A stretch of DNA of 64,000 bases from Kumtagia ephedrae. Lineage in GTDB: Bacteria > Pseudomonadota > Alphaproteobacteria > Rhizobiales > Rhizobiaceae. Below are positions 1-7,836 of this stretch, one piece after another. Location of the stretch: positions 118,161 through 182,160 of the forward strand of contig NZ_PXYK01000012.1 in the NCBI RefSeq assembly GCF_003012745.1. The letters are read 5' to 3'. The notes under the pieces are model-generated. The model saw nothing but the letters and a program-made list of their open reading frames with translations, did not search any database and was not told the origin of the DNA. The position numbers and the translations under genes are program-made. How positions within the stretch are numbered: position 1 is the stretch's first letter; each line of letters opens with the position of its first letter.

Positions 1-494
1 GCCTGCCTCTCCTCCTCGGTCTCCGCGGCGCGCGCCAGGCGGAAGAACATCGAGGTGGCGTCGGCGGCGCCCTCCGGCGGATGGCCGCGCCCGTCCTTCA
101 GGTGGCAGCTCTGGCAGGCGCGGGCATTGAACAGCGGTCCCAGCCCGTCGGAGGCCTGGGTGGAGGACGGCGAGGACACCCAGACCTTGCGGAACAGCCC
201 GTTGCCGAGCTTGAAGTCGCCCTCCTGCGCGAAGGTGATGTTGGCCGAGGATTGGGAAAAAGCGTCCTGGTTGGGTCGCTTCCTCGTCGTGGCCGCCCCG
301 CCGGGCAGCAGTTCGAAGGATTCCGGCTTGGAGAAGTCCGTTGCCGGGGCAGTGACCGCCTTCACGCGCGCAAGGTCTTTTGCCGGGATGTCGTCGCGGG
401 TGGTGGGGAGATCGCCGGGGACATCGCCGGCAACGGCTGAGGGAGAGGAAACTATGGAGAACAGGACGGCGGCAAGAAGAAATGCCGGGGACAG
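1..494 (-). CDS. Di-haem oxidoreductase (DUF1111, 'thiol oxidoreductase') family protein, N-terminal part only
   Basis: The leftward frame reads through a signal-peptide-like stretch (KLSPAFLLAAVLF, ending SPSAVAG) into a periplasmic domain with one CxxCH haem site in the context FNARACQSCHLKDG. This is typical of the di-haem family found beside imelysin genes; the rest lies beyond position 1. It is the last visible gene of the leftward imelysin-bfd-bfr group, so a role in periplasmic iron or redox handling is inferred. Oddity: in this frame there is no ATG, GTG or TTG between the signal peptide and the coding region to the right. The only candidate is CTG at 494-492, which lies inside an inverted repeat (487-565). 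The original start may have been replaced by the repeat, so the gene may be poorly translated or broken. The family call is fairly sure; the 5' end is not. Confidence 0.7.
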   Translation of the reverse strand, partial: MSPAFLLAAVLFSIVSSPSAVAGDVPGDLPTTRDDIPAKDLARVKAVTAPATDFSKPESFELLPGGAATTRKRPNQDAFSQSSANITFAQEGDFKLGNGLFRKVWVSSPSSTQASDGLGPLFNARACQSCHLKDGRGHPPEGAADATSMFFRLARAAETEEERQ

Positions 495-565
495 TTTACT
501 TTCTTTCCGCGGAAAGGCCGCGGCGCTGCAAAGCTGGCGCGGGCGGAAAAAAGTAAACTGTCCCC
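487..565. repeat. Inverted repeat with GGGGACAG ends at the 5' end of the di-haem gene
   Basis: The left arm (487-510) begins GGGGACAGTTTACTTT and the right arm (543-565) ends AAAGTAAACTGTCCCC. The two arms are about 23 nt long and differ by one indel, with roughly 32 nt between them. The same GGGGACAG core recurs at 3020-3027 (reverse), 3126-3133 and 63866-63873. This looks like a small REP/MITE-type mobile repeat rather than a gene-specific terminator, because its left arm runs into the signal-peptide codons of the di-haem gene. Confidence 0.75.
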
Positions 566-663
566 CGGGTGCGTCCTTCGCGGGCGAGCCTCGAAGGACA
601 TACCGAAACCGCTCGAATGCGCTGCGGCGCTTGGAAAACCCTAGGCGCCGCATATTCGCATGC

Positions 664-1149
664 TCAGTGGGCGTCGTTCGCCGGTTCGGCGTTGAGAAGG
701 CCGTATTTCTCCTCGCCGATCGAGGCGAGCAGGTCGAGCTGCGTCTCGAGGAAGTCGATATGGCCTTCCTCGTCCTTCAGCAGTTCCTCGAACAGCTCCA
801 TGGTGACGTAGTCGCCGAGGTCGTGGCTGATTTCGCGGGACTTCTTGTAGGAGGTGCGGGCGTCGTACTCCCCGGCAAGATCCGCCTCCAGCACTTCCTT
901 GACGTTCTGGCCGATCCTGAGCGGCGCTACCGTCTGCAGGTTCGGATGCCCTTCGAGGAAGATGATGCGGGCGATGATCTTGTCTGCGTGATGCATTTCC
1001 TCGATCGATTCCGCCCGCTCCTTCTTGGCGAGCTTCTGGTATCCCCAGTCCTCGAGGAGCCGGTAGTGGAGCCAGTACTGATTGACGGCGCCGAGCTCCA
1101 GAAAGAGAGCCTCGTTAAGCCGCTCGATGACCTGTTGTTCGCCCTTCAT
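664..1149 (-). CDS. bfr: Bacterioferritin (haem-containing iron storage protein)
   Basis: The 161-residue protein has the standard bacterioferritin length. All ferroxidase ligands are in place: E18, E51, H54, E94, E127 and H130. The haem-ligating methionine is M52. It forms a 24-subunit cytoplasmic shell that oxidises and stores iron. GGAG lies about 10 nt before the ATG. The upstream bfd frame overlaps the first 35 nt of this gene, so the two are translationally linked, and iron release through the ferredoxin is the expected partnership. The group probably shares the candidate Irr box at 3089-3105, which would fit repression of iron storage under iron limitation. Confident call. Confidence 0.96.
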   Translation of the reverse strand: MKGEQQVIERLNEALFLELGAVNQYWLHYRLLEDWGYQKLAKKERAESIEEMHHADKIIARIIFLEGHPNLQTVAPLRIGQNVKEVLEADLAGEYDARTSYKKSREISHDLGDYVTMELFEELLKDEEGHIDFLETQLDLLASIGEEKYGLLNAEPANDAH

Positions 1150-1426
1150 GGCGCCTGCTCCCGTATTCAGACCGCAGTCCTCTGACGCGGTCTAGGTGTG
1201 AAACGACGTCCACCCCGTTCGCCTCCGAGCGGAGATGGTAGGCCTCGGTTACCCGAATGATCGTTTCCACCACATTTGGGAAGCAGCCGCAACAGCGCCC
1301 TCGCTTGCGGAGGCTGTGATAAACCTTCGCCGGCACGATGAGCGTCCACGGATCCTGCTCGAGCAGTTCAAGGATTGCTTCTTCGATCTCCCTTTCGGTG
1401 ATGAGGTTGCAGTGGCAAATCAGCAT
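1115..1426 (-). CDS. bfd: Bacterioferritin-associated ferredoxin
   Basis: The 103-residue protein begins [10 protein letters not shown] and has a second cysteine pair in RCCGCFPNV, the CxC and CxxC spacing of the BFD-type [2Fe-2S] domain. Bfd docks on bacterioferritin and reduces the stored ferric mineral so that iron is released. It is longer than the roughly 64-residue E. coli protein because its tail runs on into the bfr start region in another frame; the last 30 or so residues are basic and probably unstructured. It lies between imelysin and bfr on the same strand. The function is secure; the importance of the tail is unknown. Confidence 0.92.
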   Translation of the reverse strand: MLICHCNLITEREIEEAILELLEQDPWTLIVPAKVYHSLRKRGRCCGCFPNVVETIIRVTEAYHLRSEANGVDVVSHLDRVRGLRSEYGSRRHEGRTTGHRAA

Positions 1427-1495
1427 GTCGAACTCTGGTCTGGCTGGCGGCGCGGCAGCCCGCGCCGTTTGGCTGTGTGGCGTCGGCCGCGGGCG

Positions 1496-2797
1496 TTACT
1501 GGAACACCTTGTCCGGCGCGTCGAGACTGTCGGAACCCTCGAAAGCGATGGAGTCGAGCTTGAGCGCCGCGACGGCGCGCTCGATCGATTTGGTCTGGTC
1601 GACCAGCGCGTCGATCGCCGCCTGCACGGTGGCGTTGCCCTCCGCGTTGCCTTCGCCGATCTGCTGGTCATAGGCCTCGCCGCCCTCGGCGCGCGCCTCG
1701 ATCGCCTCCATCTTCCCGACCGTGGTGTCCAGCTTGCCGACCAGCTCGGCGTCGACGGCCGGATCGGCCTCCTTCACCAGCGCCGAGATCGACGGGCCTT
1801 CCACCTTGCTTCCGTCGACGCGGGTGTAGCTGCCGGTATAGACGTTGCGGACGCCGACCGCGTCGTAGAGATGCGAGATATGGGTGTTGTCGGAGAAGCA
1901 GTCGTGCTCCTCCTCCGGATCGTGCAGCAAAAGGCCGAGCTTCATGCGCTCGCCGGCAAGCTCGCCATAGGACAGCGAGCCCATGCCGGTGAGGATGGTG
2001 GCGATGCCGGCCTTGGGATCGCCGTCGGTCAGCGCCTTGCGCGCCGCGCCGTCGGCCTTCCAGTTGTCGACCATCTCCTGCAGATCGCTGACCAGGAGAT
2101 CGCTGGCGGCGGCCAGATACTGGCCGCGCCGGTCGCAATTGCCGCCGGTGCAGTTGGCGGTGTCGTAATCGGTGAAGGGACGGTTGCCGGCGCCCGGCCC
2201 GGTGCCGTTCAGGTCCTGGCCCCACAGCAGGAACTCGATCGCATGATAACCGGTGGCGACGTTGGCCTCGATGTCGCCGGCCTCCTGCAGCGTGCCGGAC
2301 AGGAACTCCGGCGTGATGGCGGTGGCGTCGACCTTCTCGCCGTTGATCTCGATTTCCTTGCTGGCGATGACATTCGCCGTATAGAGCGTGTTCTCGTCGG
2401 ACTCGGTGCCGTAGCTCTTGTCGACGTAGTCGATCAGCCCCTCGTCGAGAGGCCAGGCGTTCACCCGGCCTTCCCAGTCGTCGACGATGGCGTTGCCGAA
2501 GCGGTAGGCCTCGGTCTGCTGATAGGGGATGCGCGCCGCCTTCCATGCGTCCTTGGCGGCGGCAAGCGTCTCGGCGGACGGCTTGGCGATCAGCGCGTCG
2601 ACCGCGGCATCCAGTGCCTTGGCGGTGGTCAGCGCATCCTCGTAGCCGGCAAGCGCGATGTCGGCATAGGTCGAGAGCACCGCCTTCGGATCGGTGTCGG
2701 CCTTGGCCGGCAGGACGAAGATCGCCGCCGTCAGCGCCACCGTCGCCGCCAGCGCGGCAAGCCGGGTGGAATGCCGGGTCGTGGGGAATGCGCGCAT
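1496..2797 (-). CDS. Imelysin family (Peptidase_M75-like) iron-regulated periplasmic protein
   Basis: The 433-residue product starts at the ATG preceded by GAGGAGAT. It has an N-terminal signal peptide of about 34 residues ending LPAKA. The body is an imelysin domain with the GxHxxE signature (GYHAIE) followed by FLLWGQDLNGTG, and an acidic C-terminal half. Imelysins are predicted periplasmic iron or haem-related binding proteins; proteolytic activity is not established for most members. It is the first gene of the leftward group with bfd, bfr and the di-haem protein, with a 290-nt leader from a candidate Irr box. The family is sure; its biochemical role is only inferred. Confidence 0.9.
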   Translation of the reverse strand: MRAFPTTRHSTRLAALAATVALTAAIFVLPAKADTDPKAVLSTYADIALAGYEDALTTAKALDAAVDALIAKPSAETLAAAKDAWKAARIPYQQTEAYRFGNAIVDDWEGRVNAWPLDEGLIDYVDKSYGTESDENTLYTANVIASKEIEINGEKVDATAITPEFLSGTLQEAGDIEANVATGYHAIEFLLWGQDLNGTGPGAGNRPFTDYDTANCTGGNCDRRGQYLAAASDLLVSDLQEMVDNWKADGAARKALTDGDPKAGIATILTGMGSLSYGELAGERMKLGLLLHDPEEEHDCFSDNTHISHLYDAVGVRNVYTGSYTRVDGSKVEGPSISALVKEADPAVDAELVGKLDTTVGKMEAIEARAEGGEAYDQQIGEGNAEGNATVQAAIDALVDQTKSIERAVAALKLDSIAFEGSDSLDAPDKVFQ

Positions 2798-3281
2798 CGT
2801 GCCGATCTCCTCAGCGGAAGCAGGGAATGAAGGCGGAAGCGGGCCGCGGACCCGCGAGCGTGGAGGGTTCGGCGAGCCCGGAAAGGCAGACGCAGGCCTG
2901 CGCCGGTGCCGTGGCACCGGTCACCTCGCAGTGGCGCAAGGCTCGGGAAACAAACACGAAACCCTCCAATCGCATGGGGTCAAGGCCCAAACATCAAAGG
3001 CATGCACTTGTCGCGCATGCTGTCCCCTTACTGCCCGTCATCTGTCCGAGTCAATCCCGTCCTTAGAAAAGCGACAATAAATCAATATGTTAGAACTATT
3101 CTAAACTGATCACCTTTTTCGTAGAGGGGACAGGTACTTGCACAGGTGTGCTGATTCGAGGCGGCCCGGCGGGATTGACAGCCGGCTGGCCAAAGTGCGA
3201 CGCCCCGCCGCAGCCCGATGTCGGCGCCGGACATTTGCCGCTCCGGCGCGGTCCTTAGAATTCGCGGGGAATGGTGAGAAC
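2798..3281. other. Divergent intergenic region (imelysin / FAD reductase) with Irr-type box and GGGGACAG motifs
   Basis: This 484-nt gap contains no supported gene. It holds the palindrome at 3089-3105 and two inverted copies of GGGGACAG (3020-3027 reverse, 3126-3133 forward) flanking it. The AT-rich segment 3060-3115 contrasts with the GC-rich surroundings and is the likely promoter core for the leftward iron operon. The 290 nt between the palindrome and the imelysin ATG is long for a leader and may include repeat-derived sequence. Confidence 0.6.
3089..3105 (-). promoter_or_regulatory. Candidate Irr-binding ICE box upstream of the imelysin-bfd-bfr operon
   Basis: Read leftward the site is TTTAGAATAGTTCTAAC: perfect TTAGAA/TTCTAA half-sites separated by 3 nt. 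This resembles the rhizobial iron control element bound by Irr, roughly TTTAGAANNNTTCTAAA. It lies in an AT-rich patch between the imelysin operon (leftward) and the FAD reductase (rightward). Irr normally represses iron-storage and iron-using genes when haem and iron are low, which fits the bacterioferritin operon. A very similar site precedes the Nfu gene at 11217-11233. Confidence 0.7.
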
Positions 3282-4529
3282 ATGAGCGACGGGGTCGTCA
3301 TCGTTGGCGCGGGGCATGCGGGCGTGCAGGCGGCCGCCAGCCTGCGCGAGGAAGGCTTTGCCGGACCGGTGACGCTGGTCGGCGACGAGAACGAGCTGCC
3401 CTATCACAAGCCGCCGCTGTCGAAGGCCTTCCTCAAGGAGGCCGAAGCGAAGCCGCAGGTGCTGCGCGCCGAGGCTTTTTATACGGGCGCCGGCATCGCG
3501 CTGCGCTTCGGCGAGCGGGTCGTGGGGATCGACCGGGCGGCGCGCAGGCTGGAGCTTGCCGGTGGCGGCCGTCTCGGTTTCGACCGGCTGATCCTGGCCA
3601 CGGGATCGCGGCCGCGCAGCCTGCCGCTCGCCGGCGGCGATCTTGCCGGCATCTTTTCGCTGCGCACCGTCGCCGACGCCCGCGCCATCCGCGAGCATGC
3701 GGCAGGCGCCGCCGACGTCGTCGTGCTGGGCGGCGGCTTCATCGGCCTGGAGATCGCCGCGACGCTCGCCGCCGGCGGGCGGCGGGTGACGGTGGTCGAG
3801 GCGCAGGCCCGCCTGCTCGGCCGCGCGGTGGCGCCGTTCATTTCCGCTCATGTCGCCGGCCGGCTCGCTGCCGGCGGTGTGCGGCTGCTGATGCAGACCA
3901 CGGTCGAGCGGCTGGAGGGGTCGGCCGGTCGCGTCGCCGCGGTGGTGACCTCGGCCGGCGAGCGCGTCGCCGCCGAGATGGTGCTGGTCGGCGTCGGCGC
4001 CGTGCCGGTCACCGAACTCGCCGAGAGCGCCGGCCTTGCGACCGGCAACGGAATCCGCGTCGATGCGCAGATGCGCAGCTCGGTCCCGGAGATTCTGGCG
4101 ATCGGCGACGCCGTCAACTATCGCCACTGGCAGTCCGGCACCGACGTGAGGCTGGAATCGGTGCAGAATGCCACGGATCAGGCGCGGCTGGCGGCGCGCA
4201 CCATCACCGGCCGCGAGGAGCCGTACATGGCGGTGCCGTGGTTCTGGTCCGACATCGGCGACATGAAGCTGCAGATGGTCGGCCTGCCCGGCGCAGGCGA
4301 CCGCACCGTGGTTGCCGGCGACGCGGCGGAGAACCGCTTTTCCGTCTTCCACTATCAGGGGCCAGTGCTGACGGCGATCGAATCGGTCAACCGGCCGGCC
4401 GACCATATGCTCGGTCGGAAAATGCTGGCGGCAGGCTTCTCGCCGACACCGGAGCAGGCGGCCGGCGGCGAGCTCAAGGAGATTATTGCCCGCTGGCAGC
4501 AGACGGCAGCGGGGGCGGCAGCGGAGTAG
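3282..4529 (+). CDS. NAD(P)H:ferredoxin/rubredoxin-type FAD reductase
   Basis: The 415-residue flavoprotein has an N-terminal FAD-binding motif (VVIVGAGHAG, residues 5-14), LPYHKPPLSK and ATGSRPR, a second dinucleotide motif for NAD(P)H (VVVLGGGFIGLEIA, middle of the protein) and a C-terminal Reductase_C domain (VPWFWSDIGD). This is the class of BenD/ThcD/CamA-like reductases that feed electrons to small ferredoxins for oxygenases or P450s. GGGGA and TGAG precede the ATG. No oxygenase or ferredoxin partner is adjacent, so the physiological acceptor is unknown. It is transcribed divergently from the iron operon and may respond to the shared intergenic Irr-type site. Confidence 0.9.
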   Translation: MSDGVVIVGAGHAGVQAAASLREEGFAGPVTLVGDENELPYHKPPLSKAFLKEAEAKPQVLRAEAFYTGAGIALRFGERVVGIDRAARRLELAGGGRLGFDRLILATGSRPRSLPLAGGDLAGIFSLRTVADARAIREHAAGAADVVVLGGGFIGLEIAATLAAGGRRVTVVEAQARLLGRAVAPFISAHVAGRLAAGGVRLLMQTTVERLEGSAGRVAAVVTSAGERVAAEMVLVGVGAVPVTELAESAGLATGNGIRVDAQMRSSVPEILAIGDAVNYRHWQSGTDVRLESVQNATDQARLAARTITGREEPYMAVPWFWSDIGDMKLQMVGLPGAGDRTVVAGDAAENRFSVFHYQGPVLTAIESVNRPADHMLGRKMLAAGFSPTPEQAAGGELKEIIARWQQTAAGAAAE

Positions 4530-4538
4530 CGAAGGCCT

Positions 4539-4584
4539 TCCCTCCCCCTCGAGGGGAGGGTGGCCGCGAAGCGGCCGGGTGGGG
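4539..4584. repeat. Short GC-rich intergenic palindrome
   Basis: CCTCCCCCTCGAGGGGAGG is immediately followed by a second stem, GGCCGCGAAGCGGCC. The pair sits just downstream of the FAD reductase stop codon. Related sequence occurs at 13188-13245 and at the right end of the repeat near 40680-40712. It probably acts as a transcription-end structure spread by duplication. Confidence 0.6.
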
Positions 4585-4814
4585 TCATCGCGGCCGTCCG
4601 CGGCGCAAAAACGAGCGTCAGCGATTCCCTCACAATTACCCGGATTGACAGCAATCGTCCCTTTCGGTTTCCTGCGAATCGGCCAGTGCAGCCCGCCGCT
4701 CGCTCCCGCCTGGGATGGTGAATGCACGACGATCCGGTTCCGACCCCATGCAAGGGCGAGCCCGTCAGCAATGCGAGCACTGACTTTGCGGTTCGCCCGG
4801 CAGAGGATCGGATC

Positions 4815-5546
4815 ATGCGTACCTTCCGTGACGCAAAGACTATGGCCAAGGCGCTCCGCCAGGGCCTGAACGAACGCGGCATCGCCCTCACCCACAGCGA
4901 CTGCCTGGAACTGGTCGCCCGCCAGTTCGGCTTCCAGGACTGGAACATCCTGGCGGCACGGATTTCCGACGGCGGCACGCCGCAGGTGGCGCTGCGCCTG
5001 CCCGAAGGCTGGATCGCCGGCGGCTCCAAGCCGGAGCACTACGAGATGGGGGTCGATTCCGGCATGCCGGGATCGCCGGCGCTCATCCGCTGCAAGTACG
5101 AGGCGGACGATCCGGCCTATCTGTCCGCCGAGAAAGGCTTCGGCACGCTGATGCAGAGCGTCGCCGCCGCAGGCTATCTCGGCAAGCGGCTTCGCCTGAA
5201 TGCCGAACTGAGGACCGAGGAGGTCTCGGGAGCGGGGACGATCTGGATGCGCATCGACCGCGCGCCCGGCCAGACGGCCCGCTTCGACAATATGGAGAGC
5301 CGGTCGGACCAGGGCGTTCTCGCCGGAACCACCGGCTGGACACCGCGTCAGATCGTGCTCGACGTTCCCGACGATGCCGAAAGCATCCATTTCGGTTTCT
5401 ATCTGCGCGGCACCGGCCGAACCTGGCTCCGCAACGTCACGCTGGTCGAGGTCGGCGAGGACGTCGCCGCGACCGGGGGCGGCGGCGCCTATCTTGCCGG
5501 CCCCACCAACCTCGACTTCTCGCGGCTTTCGCCCGGGAGCCGGTAG
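4815..5546 (+). CDS. Protein with 'glyoxalase superfamily' N-terminal helix domain and a C-terminal sandwich-like domain
   Basis: The 243-residue start at 4815 is chosen because AGAGGA lies 8 nt upstream. Residues 1-50 (MRTFRDAKTMAKALRQGL, then DCLELVARQFGFQDWN) match the short domain annotated in rhizobia as glyoxalase superfamily. The remaining roughly 190 residues (PEGWIAGG, the RIDRAPGQT region, IHFGFYLRGTGRTWL) have no metal-binding glyoxalase residues that I can see. They look like a beta-rich ligand-binding domain of the kind attached to some transcription factors. No enzymatic role can be assigned. It stands alone between the FAD reductase and the MFS pump. Confidence 0.75.
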   Translation: MRTFRDAKTMAKALRQGLNERGIALTHSDCLELVARQFGFQDWNILAARISDGGTPQVALRLPEGWIAGGSKPEHYEMGVDSGMPGSPALIRCKYEADDPAYLSAEKGFGTLMQSVAAAGYLGKRLRLNAELRTEEVSGAGTIWMRIDRAPGQTARFDNMESRSDQGVLAGTTGWTPRQIVLDVPDDAESIHFGFYLRGTGRTWLRNVTLVEVGEDVAATGGGGAYLAGPTNLDFSRLSPGSR

Positions 5547-5710
5547 GCCGGTGCTTGTCCCCTTTTTATGGGGAAAAACACCCGGATAGAGGACGGCGCC
5601 TGCGTTCGAACGCCGGCGCCGTTACCATCCGCTGCCAGCAGCAACGACTGGCCCAATGGCCTTGACCGGCGGATCGGCCTATAAGGCCGCTCCCGAAGGA
5701 TCGACCCGCC

Positions 5711-6955
5711 ATGCTCGCCATCACCGGTCGTCGCCGACAGGCGACGCTTGCCTTCATCTTCGTCACCGCGGTGCTCGACATCGTCGCCATGGGCATCGTC
5801 ATCCCGGTGCTGCCGCCGCTGATCGAGGAGTTCGCCGGATCGAACGCCCAGGCGGGCTGGATCAACGGTGTGTTCGTGGCGCTGTGGGCCGGCGTGCAGT
5901 TCGTCTGCTCGCCGATCGTCGGCTCGATCTCCGACCGCTACGGCCGCCGGCCGGTCATCCTGCTGTCGGCTGCCGGGCTTTCCGCCGATTACGTGCTGAT
6001 GGCGCTGGCGCCCGACCTGTGGTGGCTGGCGGTCGGCCGCATCGTCGCCGGCCTGACCTCGTCGAGCTTCACCACGGTGTTCGCCTACATGGCCGACATC
6101 ACGCCGCCCGAGGGCCGGGCGCGCGCCTACGGGCTGATCGGCGCGGCCTTCAGCGGCGGCTTCGTGCTCGGCCCTGTGCTGGGCGGCTTCCTCGGCGAGA
6201 TCTCGCCGCGCGCACCGTTCTGGTTCGCCGCCGCCATGTCGGGCATAGCCTTCCTCTACGGCCTGTTCGTCCTGCCGGAATCGCTCGCCCCGGAAAAGCG
6301 CATGGCTTTCTCGTGGAAGCGGGCGAATCCTTTCGGCGCGCTGCAACTCCTGCGCTCGCATACCGAGCTGTTCGGGCTCGCGTCAGTCAACTTCCTGCTG
6401 CACTTCTCGCACCACGTCTTCTCCGCAGTCTTCGTGCTCTACGCCGGCGATCGCTACGGCTGGGGTCCGTGGCAGGTCGGGCTGGTGCTGGCCTTCGTCG
6501 GCGCGCTCGACATGGCCGTGCAGGGCCTGCTGGTCGGCCCGTTGGTCAAGCGCCTGGGCGACCGCAAGGTGATGGTCATGGGCCTGGTCGGCGGCGGCAT
6601 CGGCCTTGCCTGCATGGGACTGGCGCCCACCGGCTGGCTGTTCGCCGCCGCCATGGTGCCGAACGCCTTCTGGGGCCTCGCCATGCCGACCCTGCAGTCG
6701 CTGATGACGCGGCTGGTCTCGGAGTCGGAGCAGGGCCAGTTGCAGGGCGCCACCATGAGCCTTGGCTCGATCGCCGGCGTCGCCTCGCCGCTGTTCTTCG
6801 GCGCCGTCTATGCGGCGACGGTGCAGCCCGTCTCCTTCGAGCCCATGCCCGGCCTGTCGTTCCTCATCGCCGCCGCCGTCCTGCTGCTCGGCGGGGCGCT
6901 CGGCTGGCGGGTGGCGCGCCGTGCCATCGCCGCAGAGGCGCGCGCCGCGGCCTGA
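5711..6955 (+). CDS. TetA-like major facilitator superfamily drug/H+ antiporter
   Basis: This is a 414-residue inner-membrane protein with about 12 hydrophobic segments. The signature loop between segments 2 and 3 reads GSISDRYGRRPV, and motif C-like sequence GFVLGPVLGG follows in segment 5; both are characteristic of the DHA1/TetA group. It is expected to export a small amphipathic compound in exchange for protons. The name does not prove tetracycline resistance, and no TetR-type regulator lies beside it. The next gene starts 66 nt downstream on the same strand, so co-transcription with the redoxin is possible. Confidence 0.88.
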   Translation: MLAITGRRRQATLAFIFVTAVLDIVAMGIVIPVLPPLIEEFAGSNAQAGWINGVFVALWAGVQFVCSPIVGSISDRYGRRPVILLSAAGLSADYVLMALAPDLWWLAVGRIVAGLTSSSFTTVFAYMADITPPEGRARAYGLIGAAFSGGFVLGPVLGGFLGEISPRAPFWFAAAMSGIAFLYGLFVLPESLAPEKRMAFSWKRANPFGALQLLRSHTELFGLASVNFLLHFSHHVFSAVFVLYAGDRYGWGPWQVGLVLAFVGALDMAVQGLLVGPLVKRLGDRKVMVMGLVGGGIGLACMGLAPTGWLFAAAMVPNAFWGLAMPTLQSLMTRLVSESEQGQLQGATMSLGSIAGVASPLFFGAVYAATVQPVSFEPMPGLSFLIAAAVLLLGGALGWRVARRAIAAEARAAA

Positions 6956-7021
6956 CCCGCCGGCTTCAACCCGGCCGTCGAACGGGATAGAAGCGTCCCG
7001 GAACAGCATGAGGAGACCATC

Positions 7022-7579
7022 ATGGCCGCGCACCCCCCCGTCTGCGATTTCGGCTGGAAGGCCGTCGACACCGAGCTTCCCGGCACCGACGGCAAGCGGC
7101 ACCGGCTGTTCGACCTTGCCGGGCCGAACGGTCTCGTCGTCGCCTTCATCTGCAACCATTGCCCCTATGTGCGGGCGGTCATCGACCGCATCGTCCGCGA
7201 CGCGGCCGGTCTCAGGCAGCACGGCATCGGCTTCGTCGCGGTGAATTCCAACGATTCGGACGCCTATCCGCAGGATTCCTTCGACAACATGGCGCGTTTC
7301 GCCGAGGCGCACCGTTTCGGCTTTCCCTATCTGCACGACACCGACCAGTCGCTGGCGCGCGCCTACGATGCGGCCTGCACGCCGGATTTCTTCGGTTTCA
7401 ATCGCGATCTCGAATTGCAGTATCGCGGCCGCCTCGATGCGTCGCGCCGCGAGGTCGGACCGCCGGACCTGCGCCGCGATCTCTACGAGGCGATGGTCGA
7501 GGTCGCCCGCACGGGCAACGGCCCGCGCGACCAGATCGCCTCCATCGGCTGCTCGATCAAATGGAAGAATGCGGCGTGA
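7022..7579 (+). CDS. Thioredoxin-like (AhpC/TSA-Redoxin) family protein
   Basis: The 185-residue protein has a thioredoxin fold of the redoxin type. The active-site region FICNHCPYV contains a CxxC pair (CNHC) with the trailing proline, and downstream come FVAVNSND, FPYLHDTDQS and AYDAACTPDFFGFN. It has no signal peptide, so a cytoplasmic thiol reductase or peroxidase-like role is likely. The ATG is preceded by GAGGAGACC. It follows the MFS gene and precedes hemA with a 257-nt gap, so it is probably the end of that transcript. Confidence 0.87.
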   Translation: MAAHPPVCDFGWKAVDTELPGTDGKRHRLFDLAGPNGLVVAFICNHCPYVRAVIDRIVRDAAGLRQHGIGFVAVNSNDSDAYPQDSFDNMARFAEAHRFGFPYLHDTDQSLARAYDAACTPDFFGFNRDLELQYRGRLDASRREVGPPDLRRDLYEAMVEVARTGNGPRDQIASIGCSIKWKNAA

Positions 7580-7836
7580 CCTTGCCGGGGGACGACGAAG
7601 CCCCAGTTTTTTGATACGGTTTCAAATCTTTGCGACTGCGGATGGAAACGCCGCTCTGATACGTATACGCGAATAGTGGAGGAGGATGCCGCAACATGGG
7701 CGGCTTGAAGACGGTCGGAAGCGCCGCTTTGCGGCATTTCGACGCCCGGCCGCCTGGATTGTTGAAATAGAGGCAGGGCCGCGCGATACCGGTCGCGCCC
7801 ACGTACCGAGGGACGATCCCCAGGGAGCCTGGACTG

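Noticed and set aside
1235..2830. 531-codon + strand frame opposite imelysin
   Set aside because: Mirror of the imelysin gene; no recognisable domain and biased composition.
3255..5390. 711-codon minus-strand frame opposite the FAD reductase and glyoxalase-domain genes
   Set aside because: Antisense shadow in high-GC DNA; the + strand frames have clear motifs and ribosome binding sites.
5711..6955. TetA-like pump as an antibiotic-resistance gene
   Set aside because: Family resemblance only; no TetR regulator, mobile element or resistance context.
7580..7836. Irr-type box upstream of hemA
   Set aside because: No TTAGAA/TTCTAA-like dyad could be found in the gap.
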